64,000 nucleotides of DNA, taken from positions 186,001 through 250,000 of the forward strand of contig CAJWUI010000002.1 of the NCBI GenBank assembly GCA_913047695.1, read 5' to 3'. The first letter of the stretch is position 1. Every line of letters starts with the position of its first letter. The notes below the pieces were generated by a model, which did not search any database, had not been told where the DNA came from, and saw only the letters and a list, made by a program, of their open reading frames with translations. This DNA comes from an uncultured Bacteroidota bacterium. GTDB taxonomy: Bacteria; Bacteroidota; Bacteroidia; Flavobacteriales; Flavobacteriaceae. This document shows, one piece after another, positions 17,389 through 26,826 of the stretch. A program made the translations under genes and the position numbers.

Positions 17389-20244
17389 ATGTCGCACAAT
17401 AATTTTTTCTATAATAAATCAAAATCTTGCACAGAGATTAAGAATTATTTTAAATCTACAGTAAGAAAGACCTCACTTATTTTTCTATTCCTTATTGCAT
17501 ATACTGTTAAACCCCAAATTCCTCTAGCTGAGCATCCAAGACCAGATTTTGAAAGGCCAACTTGGAAAAACTTAAACGGCTCTTGGGACTTTAAATTCGA
17601 TTATGAAGACAAGGGATTAAAAGAAAGTTGGCATAAAGGAACAAAATTTGATAAAAAAATTATTGTTCCTTTTCCTTGGGGGTCAAAATTATCAAAAGTA
17701 AAAGATGAAGCTGATATTGGATGGTATTTTAGACAAATTAATATTCCACAAGATTGGAAAACAAAAAAAACATTTATTACAATTGGAGCTTCAGATTGGG
17801 AAACTACAGTTTGGATTGATGGACAATTTGTAGGAAAACATCAAGGAGGTTATGTCCCTTTTTCTTTTGATTTAACACCACATATAAAATATGGTCAAAA
17901 TCAAAATCTTACCATTAGGGTAGATGATGACGCTGGAGATCCAAAAAAATTCAAAAGAGGTTTTGCTCTTTATGGTAAACAAGGATATGGTAATGCTCGA
18001 GGTATTTGGCAAACAGTTTATTTAGAAGCCAGAGGGCAAAATTTTATTGATGCAATTCATTTTACCCCAGATATTGATAATAGTAAAGTAAATGTTACAG
18101 CTTATTTGGATAAGTATGCATCAACTGAACTACCCCTTAAAATAAAAATTTATACTGACAGAGGATTCATAAATCATGAAATTAATTTTAAACCCGGACA
18201 ACTTAAGAGAAATTTCGATATCAATATTCCGGAAATGAGATTATGGAGCCTTGAAGATCCTTATCTGTACAAAGCAGAAATCAATTTAGGCGATGATTTT
18301 TTAAAATCTTATTTTGGAATGCGCAAAATTTCAATTACGAATTTACCCGGCACTGAGTATCCCTATGTTGCGCTAAATAATAAACCAATTTATCTTCAAT
18401 TAGCACTTGATCAATCATATCATCCTGACGGTTATTATACCTTCCCAAGTGATAAATTCATGAAAGAAGAAATTTTAAGAAGTAAGTCCATAGGACTAAA
18501 TGGAATCAGAATTCATATAAAAGCTGAAATTCCAAGAAAATTATTTTGGGCAGATAAATTAGGTCTTTTAGTAGTTGAAGACTTGCCTAATTCTTGGGGT
18601 GACCCAGATAAATTTATGAGAAGGGAGTCTGAGTATACACTCAAAGAAATGATAAAAAGAGACTATAATCATCCGTCTATTTTTTCGTGGGTTCTCTTTA
18701 ATGAACAGTGGGGACTTTCAACCAAAAATGATCAAGAGGATAACAAACAAAACAAGAGCGAAATACTACCAGAAACATATAATTGGGTTACTTCAATGTA
18801 TTACTTGGCTAAATCAATCGATAAATCTAGACTTATAGAAGATAATTCACTGTGTTGTGGTGGAGTTCACACTGCGACTGACATAAACTCTTGGCATGTA
18901 TACCTTCCAGGTTATGCTTGGGAAAACTATCTAAGAGAAAAAACTGAAAAAAATTTTAAGGGATCTACTTATCAATATTATAAAGGTTTTAGACAACAAA
19001 ATCAGCCTTTTATTAATTCAGAATCTGGAAATGTGTGGGGTTACAAAGGGAGTACTGGAGATATTGACTGGAGTTATGATTACCACAGGATGATAAACAG
19101 TTTCAGAAAGTTTCCCGAAATAGCTGGATGGTTGTATACCGAGCATCACGATGTCATAAATGAATGGAATGGATATTGGAAATTTGATAGGTCCCAAAAA
19201 ATAACAGGATTAGATGAAATTTTAAATGGCATGACCTTAAATGATTTTCATTCGCCAGTTTATCTATCTACTGGAGTCGAAATATGTAAAACTGTCAAAG
19301 GAGGGGATGAAATCAAGATTCCATTATTTTTATCCTCTATGAATTCAAAAAATTTAGGAGATAAGCTTGTTATTGATTATGAACTAAAACATATAAATAA
19401 AATAGCTCATGAATATGAAGTTACTTCAGGTGAAGTATATATTAAGTACGAGCCTTGGAAAAATGAATCACTAAAAGAATTAAATTTAAAAATGCCAAAA
19501 TCAAGTGGTCTTGCAAAACTTAATCTTACATTAAAAACTCTTGATGGGAAAGTTTTACATAAAAATTTCATGTATTTTGAAGTCAACTCAATTGAAAATT
19601 TAAAGAATTTAGATTTATTAAGTATCCAACCAAATTCCTTTTCAAGTTCGAGCTGGTCCAAAAAATCTTGGGCAGTTTTTGATAACAAAAAAATGAATGG
19701 CACAGGGAATGGTTATTTTGAGTATGAAATTATTTTCCCAGACAAATTAAAATCTCAAGAATATAAAGGTGCATATTTTATAGTTGAAGCGTCGGCAAAG
19801 GAACTTTTTGATAAAGATAAAGTTGGTGATGACTACGTTGACTTTGGTATTGATTATATGAAAGGATCAAAAGTTAGTCCAAGTAAAAATCCTAATTCTT
19901 ATCCGATGACAGACACAAAAAAATTTGAATCAAAAATCCAAGTTTTAATAGATGAGAAAGTCAAAATGCAGTTAACTCTCAAGGATGACCCTGCTGATCA
20001 TAGGGGGGTACTTTCCTGGCACCATCAGAAAAGATCAAAAACTTCTGAATCACCAAAACTTAATGAGGCTGGATCTTACGGATATATTATTAAAATTCCT
20101 ATTTCTATAGCTGAGTTAGAAAATTCAATGAAGAAAGGGAAAATGAAAATTAAGTTGAAAACAATAGGTGAAGGTGGTATTGCAATTTTTGGGAAGTCAT
20201 TTGGGAGATACCCCATCAATCCTACTTTAGTACTTCAAAAATAA
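17389..20244 (+). CDS. Exported glycoside hydrolase family 2 protein
   Basis: A 951-residue GH2 enzyme. An unusual N-terminal extension of about 25 residues precedes the hydrophobic export segment; no later Met is available. Next come the sugar-binding domain (WKNLNGSWDFKF, IGWYFRQI, ASDWETTVWIDG) and the (beta/alpha)8 domain. FSWVLFNEQWG holds the Asn-Glu general acid and QPFINSESG the likely nucleophile Glu. About 280 C-terminal residues lie beyond the barrel. Likely beta-galactosidase or beta-glucuronidase type; the substrate cannot be fixed. It converges with the cytochrome operon, with only three bases between the stops. Confidence 0.83.
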   Translation: MSHNNFFYNKSKSCTEIKNYFKSTVRKTSLIFLFLIAYTVKPQIPLAEHPRPDFERPTWKNLNGSWDFKFDYEDKGLKESWHKGTKFDKKIIVPFPWGSKLSKVKDEADIGWYFRQINIPQDWKTKKTFITIGASDWETTVWIDGQFVGKHQGGYVPFSFDLTPHIKYGQNQNLTIRVDDDAGDPKKFKRGFALYGKQGYGNARGIWQTVYLEARGQNFIDAIHFTPDIDNSKVNVTAYLDKYASTELPLKIKIYTDRGFINHEINFKPGQLKRNFDINIPEMRLWSLEDPYLYKAEINLGDDFLKSYFGMRKISITNLPGTEYPYVALNNKPIYLQLALDQSYHPDGYYTFPSDKFMKEEILRSKSIGLNGIRIHIKAEIPRKLFWADKLGLLVVEDLPNSWGDPDKFMRRESEYTLKEMIKRDYNHPSIFSWVLFNEQWGLSTKNDQEDNKQNKSEILPETYNWVTSMYYLAKSIDKSRLIEDNSLCCGGVHTATDINSWHVYLPGYAWENYLREKTEKNFKGSTYQYYKGFRQQNQPFINSESGNVWGYKGSTGDIDWSYDYHRMINSFRKFPEIAGWLYTEHHDVINEWNGYWKFDRSQKITGLDEILNGMTLNDFHSPVYLSTGVEICKTVKGGDEIKIPLFLSSMNSKNLGDKLVIDYELKHINKIAHEYEVTSGEVYIKYEPWKNESLKELNLKMPKSSGLAKLNLTLKTLDGKVLHKNFMYFEVNSIENLKNLDLLSIQPNSFSSSSWSKKSWAVFDNKKMNGTGNGYFEYEIIFPDKLKSQEYKGAYFIVEASAKELFDKDKVGDDYVDFGIDYMKGSKVSPSKNPNSYPMTDTKKFESKIQVLIDEKVKMQLTLKDDPADHRGVLSWHHQKRSKTSESPKLNEAGSYGYIIKIPISIAELENSMKKGKMKIKLKTIGEGGIAIFGKSFGRYPINPTLVLQK

Positions 20245-20247
20245 ATT

Positions 20248-21618
20248 TTATGATTTTTTATTTTGCATTGAATTATTGAGTGAATAGTTTCCAAACTCAA
20301 GAATTTCTTCATAATCATTTGGTAATTTCAGAGGAGCTTTTAATATCCTGTTTTCTTGAAACAAATAGACCTTTTCTAAACCTTTGATTTGGATTATTTT
20401 TTCTATGTTTTGAGTATCAAACTTTGTATTCACTAAATAAATACGTTTTAAGTTTTTTAATTGTGATAACTCATCGATATTTTGGCCAAGTACGTTTGTG
20501 TTATTTAATTTTAAAACTGTTAGGTTGTTAAAATATTTTAGATTAAAAAAAACAGAGTCGGTTATCTTGCTGTTACTCAAATCAAGATTTACAATATTTT
20601 CTCTAATACTAGACATCATTGATAAATCAGTATCGCTGAATTTAGAGTAATTTAATGTGCTAACAGAAAAGAAGTTTGAACTTTTACTAATAGGATTAAC
20701 CAAAATATTTTTTTCCCTTATTTTTTTAATTGTTTCAATGTCAGCTGTTGAAACATTTTCCATTGGATAAAATGGTTTTTCAATTGAGAAAAAATAACTT
20801 ATAATACTTTCATCAAGTTTAAATTCGCTTAAAGATTTTTCAAATGAGCTTCCATTTTTAATCCAATTACTTACAACATTAATTTCTTCTCTTGTTAATT
20901 GCTTTCCACCTTTTGGAGGCATATGTTTTTTCTCTTCTTTTGGTAAATGAATTCTAATATACATTTCACTCATTTCGGGGAATTCAAAATTAATTATAGA
21001 ACCATTTCTTCCTCCCTTGATTAATTCATTAGAATTATGCATTTTCAATTTACCATTAGATTTTTTAGAATTATGGCATTTCACACATTTTTCATCAAGT
21101 ATTGGTTGGATTACAGAGGAAAACAAGGGCTTTTCTTTGAAATCTGAATAATACTTGATGGATTTACTTTGGACCTTATTAAAACTGGCAAGATTTTTTA
21201 GAGGTTCAATTAAATGTTCTTCACCGTGAGTAATATTTCCACCTAAATGCCCTGCAATTAACAATATAAAAGAATTTCCAATTGTAAAAAATTTCCTTGA
21301 TACTTGTTTAAAGAGTGAATTTTCAATTAGTTTGAGGTAGAAGGAAAATGATAAGACAACAGTTAGAATTCCAGCTAAAAAGTGGTTTTCAACAGTCTCC
21401 CAGAGATATCCTCCATTTTGATATTGTAAGAAGCCGCTAATTATTGATAAGATTCCAGTGATAGTAGCCCAAAAGAAAATAAATTTAAGTGCATCATTAG
21501 ACCATTTATGCTTTTTTGAATTAAACTCAATTAAAATTCCTAAAACTATAAATCCAATTGGTAGATGAATTATCAAAGGATGGAAACGACCAATTAAAAT
21601 CAAAAAATCATCAAGCAT
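20248..21618 (-). CDS. DUF2231 membrane domain fused to planctomycete-type cytochrome c and leucine-rich segment
   Basis: A 456-residue protein. The first about 125 residues hold four membrane helices starting with GRFHPLIIHLPIGFIVLG (DUF2231). A PSCyt1-type domain follows, with a haem-attachment CVKCH near residue 175, GGRNGS and MPPKGGKQL. The last third has leucine-rich-like repeats (NLTVLKLNNTNV, NLKRIYLVNTKF). It is probably an inner-membrane protein with a periplasmic haem and a binding repeat. It is last in the operon, six bases after the isomerase-like gene. Electron transfer is inferred from the haem motif. Confidence 0.75.
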   Translation of the reverse strand: MLDDFLILIGRFHPLIIHLPIGFIVLGILIEFNSKKHKWSNDALKFIFFWATITGILSIISGFLQYQNGGYLWETVENHFLAGILTVVLSFSFYLKLIENSLFKQVSRKFFTIGNSFILLIAGHLGGNITHGEEHLIEPLKNLASFNKVQSKSIKYYSDFKEKPLFSSVIQPILDEKCVKCHNSKKSNGKLKMHNSNELIKGGRNGSIINFEFPEMSEMYIRIHLPKEEKKHMPPKGGKQLTREEINVVSNWIKNGSSFEKSLSEFKLDESIISYFFSIEKPFYPMENVSTADIETIKKIREKNILVNPISKSSNFFSVSTLNYSKFSDTDLSMMSSIRENIVNLDLSNSKITDSVFFNLKYFNNLTVLKLNNTNVLGQNIDELSQLKNLKRIYLVNTKFDTQNIEKIIQIKGLEKVYLFQENRILKAPLKLPNDYEEILEFGNYSLNNSMQNKKS

Positions 21619-21624
21619 AAAATT

Positions 21625-22494
21625 TCATTCTTTTAATCTTTTTTTCAACATTTTCATTATATAAAGATTAGCCAGCCATTGATCAGATGTTGGTTCCTGA
21701 GTAATCGGTAATGTTGGCATATAGTTTGGCGGTCCAAATTCAGTTGTAATTGTTGGTATTTTTTTTTCACTCCTGATTTTTTGAATTACAGTACTCCAAA
21801 TATCTATATGTCTTTCAACGACAGTTTTCCATTCAGGTGCAGAAGGATCATTAACTTGAGGACCCTCTTCGAAACCAACCCTTGCATGAATATGATTGGT
21901 TCTATTTATGATTTTTTTTAATAAATCAGCTCTCTTTAATAATAAAGATTCATGAACTACAATCCAATGACTAACATCTAATGTAAGAACCAAATCTTTA
22001 TTTTTTTCAAGATATTCGATCGTCTTTGGAAGGGAATAACTAAATCTTCCTCTATGTGTTTCGTGGTAGATAGGAATCTCATATTGTTTACTGAGTTTTG
22101 TTGCCTCCTCTAGAAAAGCCATATTTTGATTGAATGAATAAAAATCACTACCAGTATGGGAATTTATAGCCATAGGATTAAGTTCAAAAGTATTTTTAAG
22201 ATATTTTTTGTAAATAGCTAAACCCTTTTCAAAAGAAAGATTTGGATCAGAGCCACAAAGATAAATTACTTTCATGTTTTCCTCTTTTAACAACTTTGAA
22301 ATTCGTATCTGTTCATTTTTATCAGTTGGAGACCAGATTTCAATCCCATCAAATCCTGAGGCCTTTGCTTTTTTTATAAATGCTTCGGTTGTCCCTTCAA
22401 AACCCCAGCTGGTCTGAAAATAGAGAGCCTTATTTTGTGCAATTGTTTGATATGAATAAACAATAAGTAAAAGAATTAAAACTAGCTTTTTCAA
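21625..22494 (-). CDS. Exported sugar phosphate isomerase/epimerase-like TIM-barrel protein
   Basis: A 289-residue xylose-isomerase-like/AP-endonuclease-2 family protein with a signal peptide, cut near TIAQ. Visible barrel motifs are GFDGIEIWSP, NSHTGSDFYS, YHETHRGRFSY with the metal-ligand Glu and His, LTLDVSHW, HIHARVGFEEGPQ and TTEFGPP. The ligands Glu, Asp, His and Glu all appear present. Export is notable because most relatives act on cytoplasmic sugars. It lies between the DUF1501 and DUF2231 genes, so it probably works with them on a periplasmic sugar. Confidence 0.8.
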   Translation of the reverse strand: MKKLVLILLLIVYSYQTIAQNKALYFQTSWGFEGTTEAFIKKAKASGFDGIEIWSPTDKNEQIRISKLLKEENMKVIYLCGSDPNLSFEKGLAIYKKYLKNTFELNPMAINSHTGSDFYSFNQNMAFLEEATKLSKQYEIPIYHETHRGRFSYSLPKTIEYLEKNKDLVLTLDVSHWIVVHESLLLKRADLLKKIINRTNHIHARVGFEEGPQVNDPSAPEWKTVVERHIDIWSTVIQKIRSEKKIPTITTEFGPPNYMPTLPITQEPTSDQWLANLYIMKMLKKRLKE

Positions 22495-22501
22495 AAAATT
22501 T

Positions 22502-23995
22502 TTATGCTAAAATTTGACGTATAACTTGTCCTTCGACATCAGTTAATCTAAAGGGTCTTCCTTGAAAGTCGTATGTAAACTGCTCGTGATCGAATCCTAG
22601 TAAATGTAATATAGTAGCTTGGATGTCATACACAGACACTCGACCTTCAATACCCCTATATCCAATTTCGTCAGTTTTCCCATGAACATGACCTTTTTTC
22701 AAGCCACCTCCAGCCATCCACATTGTGAACGCTTCTCCTTGATGATCTCTTCCAACAAGGGTATTTTGAACACCAGCTCGGTTCTCCCACATTGGTGTTC
22801 TTCCAAATTCACCGCCCCAAACTACAAGCGTTTCGTCTAAAAGGCCTCTTTGCTTTAGGTCTAATATAAGTGCCGCAATTGGTCTGTCAGAGTCTTTACA
22901 TTTCTTTAAAAAGCCTTTCCTTAATGATTCTGCTTCACCATTACCATGAGAGTCCCATCCCCAATCATAAAGTTGAACAAAACGGACTCCTTTCTCTACC
23001 ATTTTTCTTGCTAATAAGCAATTGTTCGCAAAGGATTCTTTACCAGGTTGAACACCATACATTTCTCTTATATATTGTGGTTCATCGTTAATATTCATGA
23101 CTTCAGGAACGGAGCTTTGCATTCTAAATGCCATTTCATATTGGCTTATTCGAGTTAACACCTCAGGATCCTTAAATTTTTTGTATTCATCGTAATTAAT
23201 TTTATTAATAGATCCGACAATATTCTTTTTTAGGGTCCTTGAAATTCCTTGTGGATTTTTAAGATAAAGCACTGGGTCACCTTTTGATCTGCATTGAACA
23301 CCTTGATAAATTGAAGGCAAAAACCCGTTGCCCCAAAGGCTTTTACCTCCGTCTGGAGTTCCACCTGATGTAAGCACTATAAACCCTGGGAGGTCACTAC
23401 TTTCAGATCCAAGACCGTAGGTTACCCAGGAACCAATAGAAGGTCTTCCTAGCCTTGGACTACCAGTGTGCATTAAAAGTTGAGCTGGACCATGATTAAA
23501 TTGATCTGTATGTACAGCTTTCAAAAAAGTAACCTCATCAATTATATTTTTGAAGTGTGGTATATGGTTTGAAATCCAATTCCCAGATTCCCCTTGTTTT
23601 GAAAAAGTGGCTTGCGGACCCAACATGTTCGGGGTTCCTTCAATAAAAGCAAACTGCTTCCCAGCTATTAAAGATTCAGGACAGGGTTTATTATGTAACT
23701 TCTCTAGTTCAGGCTTGTAATCAAACAACTCCAATTGTGATGGAGCACCCACCATATGTAAATATATTACACTTTTAATTTTAGGGCTGAAAGGAGGAGC
23801 TATGGGTGCTAAAGGATTTAAACTTCTGTCAGCATTATAGTTAAATGAAACATTCTTACTAGAACATGAGTTTAAAAATGATCCTAAGGCAATCCCACCT
23901 AAACCTAGAGTACATTCTTTGAGAAAATGCCTCCTGGTATTAAATCTCGCATTTGAATTTTTGAATTCGTTATGTAGTTTTCTTATATTATCCAT
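22502..23995 (-). CDS. DUF1501 (sulfatase-fold) protein with Tat signal
   Basis: A 497-residue DUF1501 protein. The N terminus has a twin-arginine motif TRRHFLK, then a hydrophobic stretch ending in a lipobox-like FLNSCSS, so it may be a Tat-exported lipoprotein. Family blocks seen are VIYLHMVGAPSQLELFDYKP, NHGPAQLLMHTGSPRLGRPS, WDSHG, VVWGGEFGRTP and GRDHQGEAFTMWMAGGG. The fold is alkaline-phosphatase/sulfatase-like, but the activity is not established. Its start overlaps the PSCyt1/DUF1553 gene by 8 bp; the same two genes are paired in planctomycete genomes. Confidence 0.88.
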   Translation of the reverse strand: MDNIRKLHNEFKNSNARFNTRRHFLKECTLGLGGIALGSFLNSCSSKNVSFNYNADRSLNPLAPIAPPFSPKIKSVIYLHMVGAPSQLELFDYKPELEKLHNKPCPESLIAGKQFAFIEGTPNMLGPQATFSKQGESGNWISNHIPHFKNIIDEVTFLKAVHTDQFNHGPAQLLMHTGSPRLGRPSIGSWVTYGLGSESSDLPGFIVLTSGGTPDGGKSLWGNGFLPSIYQGVQCRSKGDPVLYLKNPQGISRTLKKNIVGSINKINYDEYKKFKDPEVLTRISQYEMAFRMQSSVPEVMNINDEPQYIREMYGVQPGKESFANNCLLARKMVEKGVRFVQLYDWGWDSHGNGEAESLRKGFLKKCKDSDRPIAALILDLKQRGLLDETLVVWGGEFGRTPMWENRAGVQNTLVGRDHQGEAFTMWMAGGGLKKGHVHGKTDEIGYRGIEGRVSVYDIQATILHLLGFDHEQFTYDFQGRPFRLTDVEGQVIRQILA

Positions 23996-26771
23996 GAGTT
24001 AAAAATTCATCAAGGTTCATTATTGCATTTGCAACGATTGCAAGGGAAGCTATTTTTATGTCGATTTTATCTCCTAAACCAAAAAAATTATCTAGTTTCA
24101 AATTATCCTCTTCAAATTCATCTTTAGCAATAGTATATAAGCTTACTAAATTATCTAAAATTTTAGGTTCTATTTCTTTATAAACCGCGGATTTATACAT
24201 TTTTTTTATTGATGATTCAATAGATTCTGCCTTATTTGATTTAGCAAGATGAAAAGCTGCTTCAGTGTAAACGGGGTCATTCATTGTGACTAAGGCTTGA
24301 AGAGGAGTGTTACTAGGGAACCTTCTTACTAAACAAATTTCTCTACTACTTGCATCAAATGAAATAAATGAGGGATAGGGACTTGTCCTTTTCAAGTAAG
24401 TATATATTGCTCTTCTATGTTTGTCTTCGCCTTCGCTTTCTTTCCATAGGTTACCTAGATAAGGATGTTCCCACACACCGTCTGGTTGAGGCGGCATCAC
24501 GCCAGGGCCATATTTCTTTCTGCTTAAAAGTCCAGAAACAAATAACGCTTGATCTCTAACAGATTCTGCACTAAGGCGAAGTTTTGAACCCCATGAGTAA
24601 TATAAATTATTAGGATCTAGTTTAAACTTACTTTCTACAATATTGGAGCTTTGTTTGTATGTTGATGAAAGAACTATTTTTTTAATTAATGACTTAAGAC
24701 TCCAATTCATATCATTCATGAAATTGAAAGCCAACCAGTCAATAAGTGCTGGATGAGTTGGAGGATCAGATTGCGTTCCCATATCTTCAACTGATGAAAC
24801 CAAACCTTTGCCAAAAATCTGGTACCAAATTCTATTCACCAGTGTTCTAGCTGTTAGGGGATTTTCCTTACTAACTATCCATTTTGAAAATCCTAATCTA
24901 TTTTTCTCCCATTCTAAATCCCATTTATTCAAAATCGAAGGAACTTGAGGATTGACTTCTTCGTTTTTATTTAACCAACTCCCTCTATCAAAAAGATATG
25001 TTTTGCGTTTCATGAAATCTTCATTTTCAACCATTATGGGTGTAAGATTTTTAGGGGTATTCAAAATTTTATTTATATCTCTATCCAATTTCATAAGGTC
25101 ATTATTATTTGAAATGGGAATATTTGGTAAGAATGAAATCCAATCAATTTGAGCAGCTAAATCTTTATAATCATATGAAATAGAATTATTTGTATACAAA
25201 TCACCATTTATTGCCTCTATATACAGATCAAATGGCTTTAATTCTTTGTTAATTTTAATTTTAAAATATGAGTTTTTTTTACCGTTAAACCAGAATTTTT
25301 TTTGATTTAAGTTTGTTGAAGCAATTACTTTTCCAGTAGGCGAATTCTTACGAAAAATTAATTTGGTATTTAACTTACCACCACTATGTTTAAAATAAAG
25401 GTTTTCAAACCCTCTGGTATTAATATTTTTATAGACTGCCATACCTTTATTTCTCAATTTTAATGTTTCCCCACTAATAAACCCATTGTCAGTATTCAGA
25501 ACTACTGAATTATGTAAAGCATATTTAGGTTCTAGATACCTAAAAAAATTACTGTAGATGTCAAGTGTTTGTTTATCTGTTTTTTCTGAAATAAATTCTA
25601 ATACTTTATTAATCTTAATTTCAACTTCTTTAGAATAGGATCTCAAATTTGGTGAATCCCCAAATAAGTCCTCATCTCTAGTGTTGTTAAAAAAGGACAT
25701 TAACTCATAATATTCTTTTTGACGTATTGGGTCATAAGGATGATCGTGACATTGAACACATCCCATTGTCGTACTTTGCCAGACATCAAAGGTAGTATTT
25801 ACTCTATCTATAACCGCAGCTACTCTATATTCCTCGTCATTTGTTCCACCTTCATCGTTATTCATCGTATTCCTATGAAATGCTGTGGCTAGTAATTGAT
25901 CATAAGAGGGATTTGGTAAAAGATCTCCAGCTATTTGTTGAATTGTGAATTCATCAAATGGGAGATCTCTGTTTAAAGATTTAATGACCCAATCTCTATA
26001 TTCCCAAATATTTCTACCTCTGTCTGTTTCATAACCTTTTGTATCTGAATATCTAGCTAAATCTAACCACCAACTAGCCCATTTCTCACCGTAATGGTCT
26101 TTTGAAAAAAGTGAGTCAACGTAAGTTTCATAATTTATCTTATTTTCTAAAAACAATTCAAAAAGTTTTTCATCAGGTGGAAGACCAGTTATGTCGAAAG
26201 AAACTTTTCTAGCCAAAATACTTTTGTCCGATTCGGGATTAGGGGATAGGTTTTTTTCCAACATTTTAACAGCAATGAATTTATCTATGGAGTTGTTGAA
26301 AAAATTTTCACTAAAAGTACTTTCACTAAATTCGGGGGTTTTTTCATTTTTTGGAGGTATATAAGCCCAATGCGTTCCCCATTTTGCACCTTGATCAATC
26401 CATTTAGTGAGCAGATCAATCTCGTTTTGACTAAGCTTTGGTTTTTGGTATGGCATTCTAAGCTCAGGATCAGTTTCATGAAGCCTTTGAATCAGTCTAC
26501 TATTTTTAGAATCTCCAGGTATAATCGCTGGCGAACCTTCATCAGTGTCAGCTAGTGCTTCTTTTTCAAATAAAAGACTGAATCCTGCAGTTTTTTTTAC
26601 CCCACCATGACATGAGATACATTTTTTGTTAATGATTGGTTTAATTTCAGCATTAAAATCAATTTGTTTATTTGGTTCACAAGACATAAGTAAAATAATA
26701 AAAACAAAAAGTTTAGCATTTTGTTTTATTTGAAATAAATTTATTTTGTCTTTAATATCTTTAGTTTCCAA
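23988..26771 (-). CDS. PSCyt1-DUF1549-DUF1553 (PSD1) cytochrome lipoprotein
   Basis: A 927-residue protein with a lipobox (LLMSCEP) inside the N-terminal hydrophobic segment near residue 30. PSCyt1 comes first, with a haem-binding CISCH at about residue 52 and RMPYQKPKLSQ. DUF1549 follows (WASWWLDLARYSDTKGYE, AGDLLP, HRNTMNNDEGG) with a second CVQCH in MGCVQCHDHPYDP. DUF1553 comes last (LVNRIWYQIFGKGLV, HPALIDWLA, SSTYKQSS, RRFPSNTPLQALVTMND). The domain order is complete. It is first in a four-gene operon. The function is unproven; redox chemistry on surface carbohydrates is a reasonable inference. Confidence 0.88.
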   Translation of the reverse strand: METKDIKDKINLFQIKQNAKLFVFIILLMSCEPNKQIDFNAEIKPIINKKCISCHGGVKKTAGFSLLFEKEALADTDEGSPAIIPGDSKNSRLIQRLHETDPELRMPYQKPKLSQNEIDLLTKWIDQGAKWGTHWAYIPPKNEKTPEFSESTFSENFFNNSIDKFIAVKMLEKNLSPNPESDKSILARKVSFDITGLPPDEKLFELFLENKINYETYVDSLFSKDHYGEKWASWWLDLARYSDTKGYETDRGRNIWEYRDWVIKSLNRDLPFDEFTIQQIAGDLLPNPSYDQLLATAFHRNTMNNDEGGTNDEEYRVAAVIDRVNTTFDVWQSTTMGCVQCHDHPYDPIRQKEYYELMSFFNNTRDEDLFGDSPNLRSYSKEVEIKINKVLEFISEKTDKQTLDIYSNFFRYLEPKYALHNSVVLNTDNGFISGETLKLRNKGMAVYKNINTRGFENLYFKHSGGKLNTKLIFRKNSPTGKVIASTNLNQKKFWFNGKKNSYFKIKINKELKPFDLYIEAINGDLYTNNSISYDYKDLAAQIDWISFLPNIPISNNNDLMKLDRDINKILNTPKNLTPIMVENEDFMKRKTYLFDRGSWLNKNEEVNPQVPSILNKWDLEWEKNRLGFSKWIVSKENPLTARTLVNRIWYQIFGKGLVSSVEDMGTQSDPPTHPALIDWLAFNFMNDMNWSLKSLIKKIVLSSTYKQSSNIVESKFKLDPNNLYYSWGSKLRLSAESVRDQALFVSGLLSRKKYGPGVMPPQPDGVWEHPYLGNLWKESEGEDKHRRAIYTYLKRTSPYPSFISFDASSREICLVRRFPSNTPLQALVTMNDPVYTEAAFHLAKSNKAESIESSIKKMYKSAVYKEIEPKILDNLVSLYTIAKDEFEEDNLKLDNFFGLGDKIDIKIASLAIVANAIMNLDEFLTHG

Positions 26772-26826
26772 ATTGATTTATTTTAATTTATAAATAATTG
26801 AAAAACACAATTAACGAGTTTAAATT

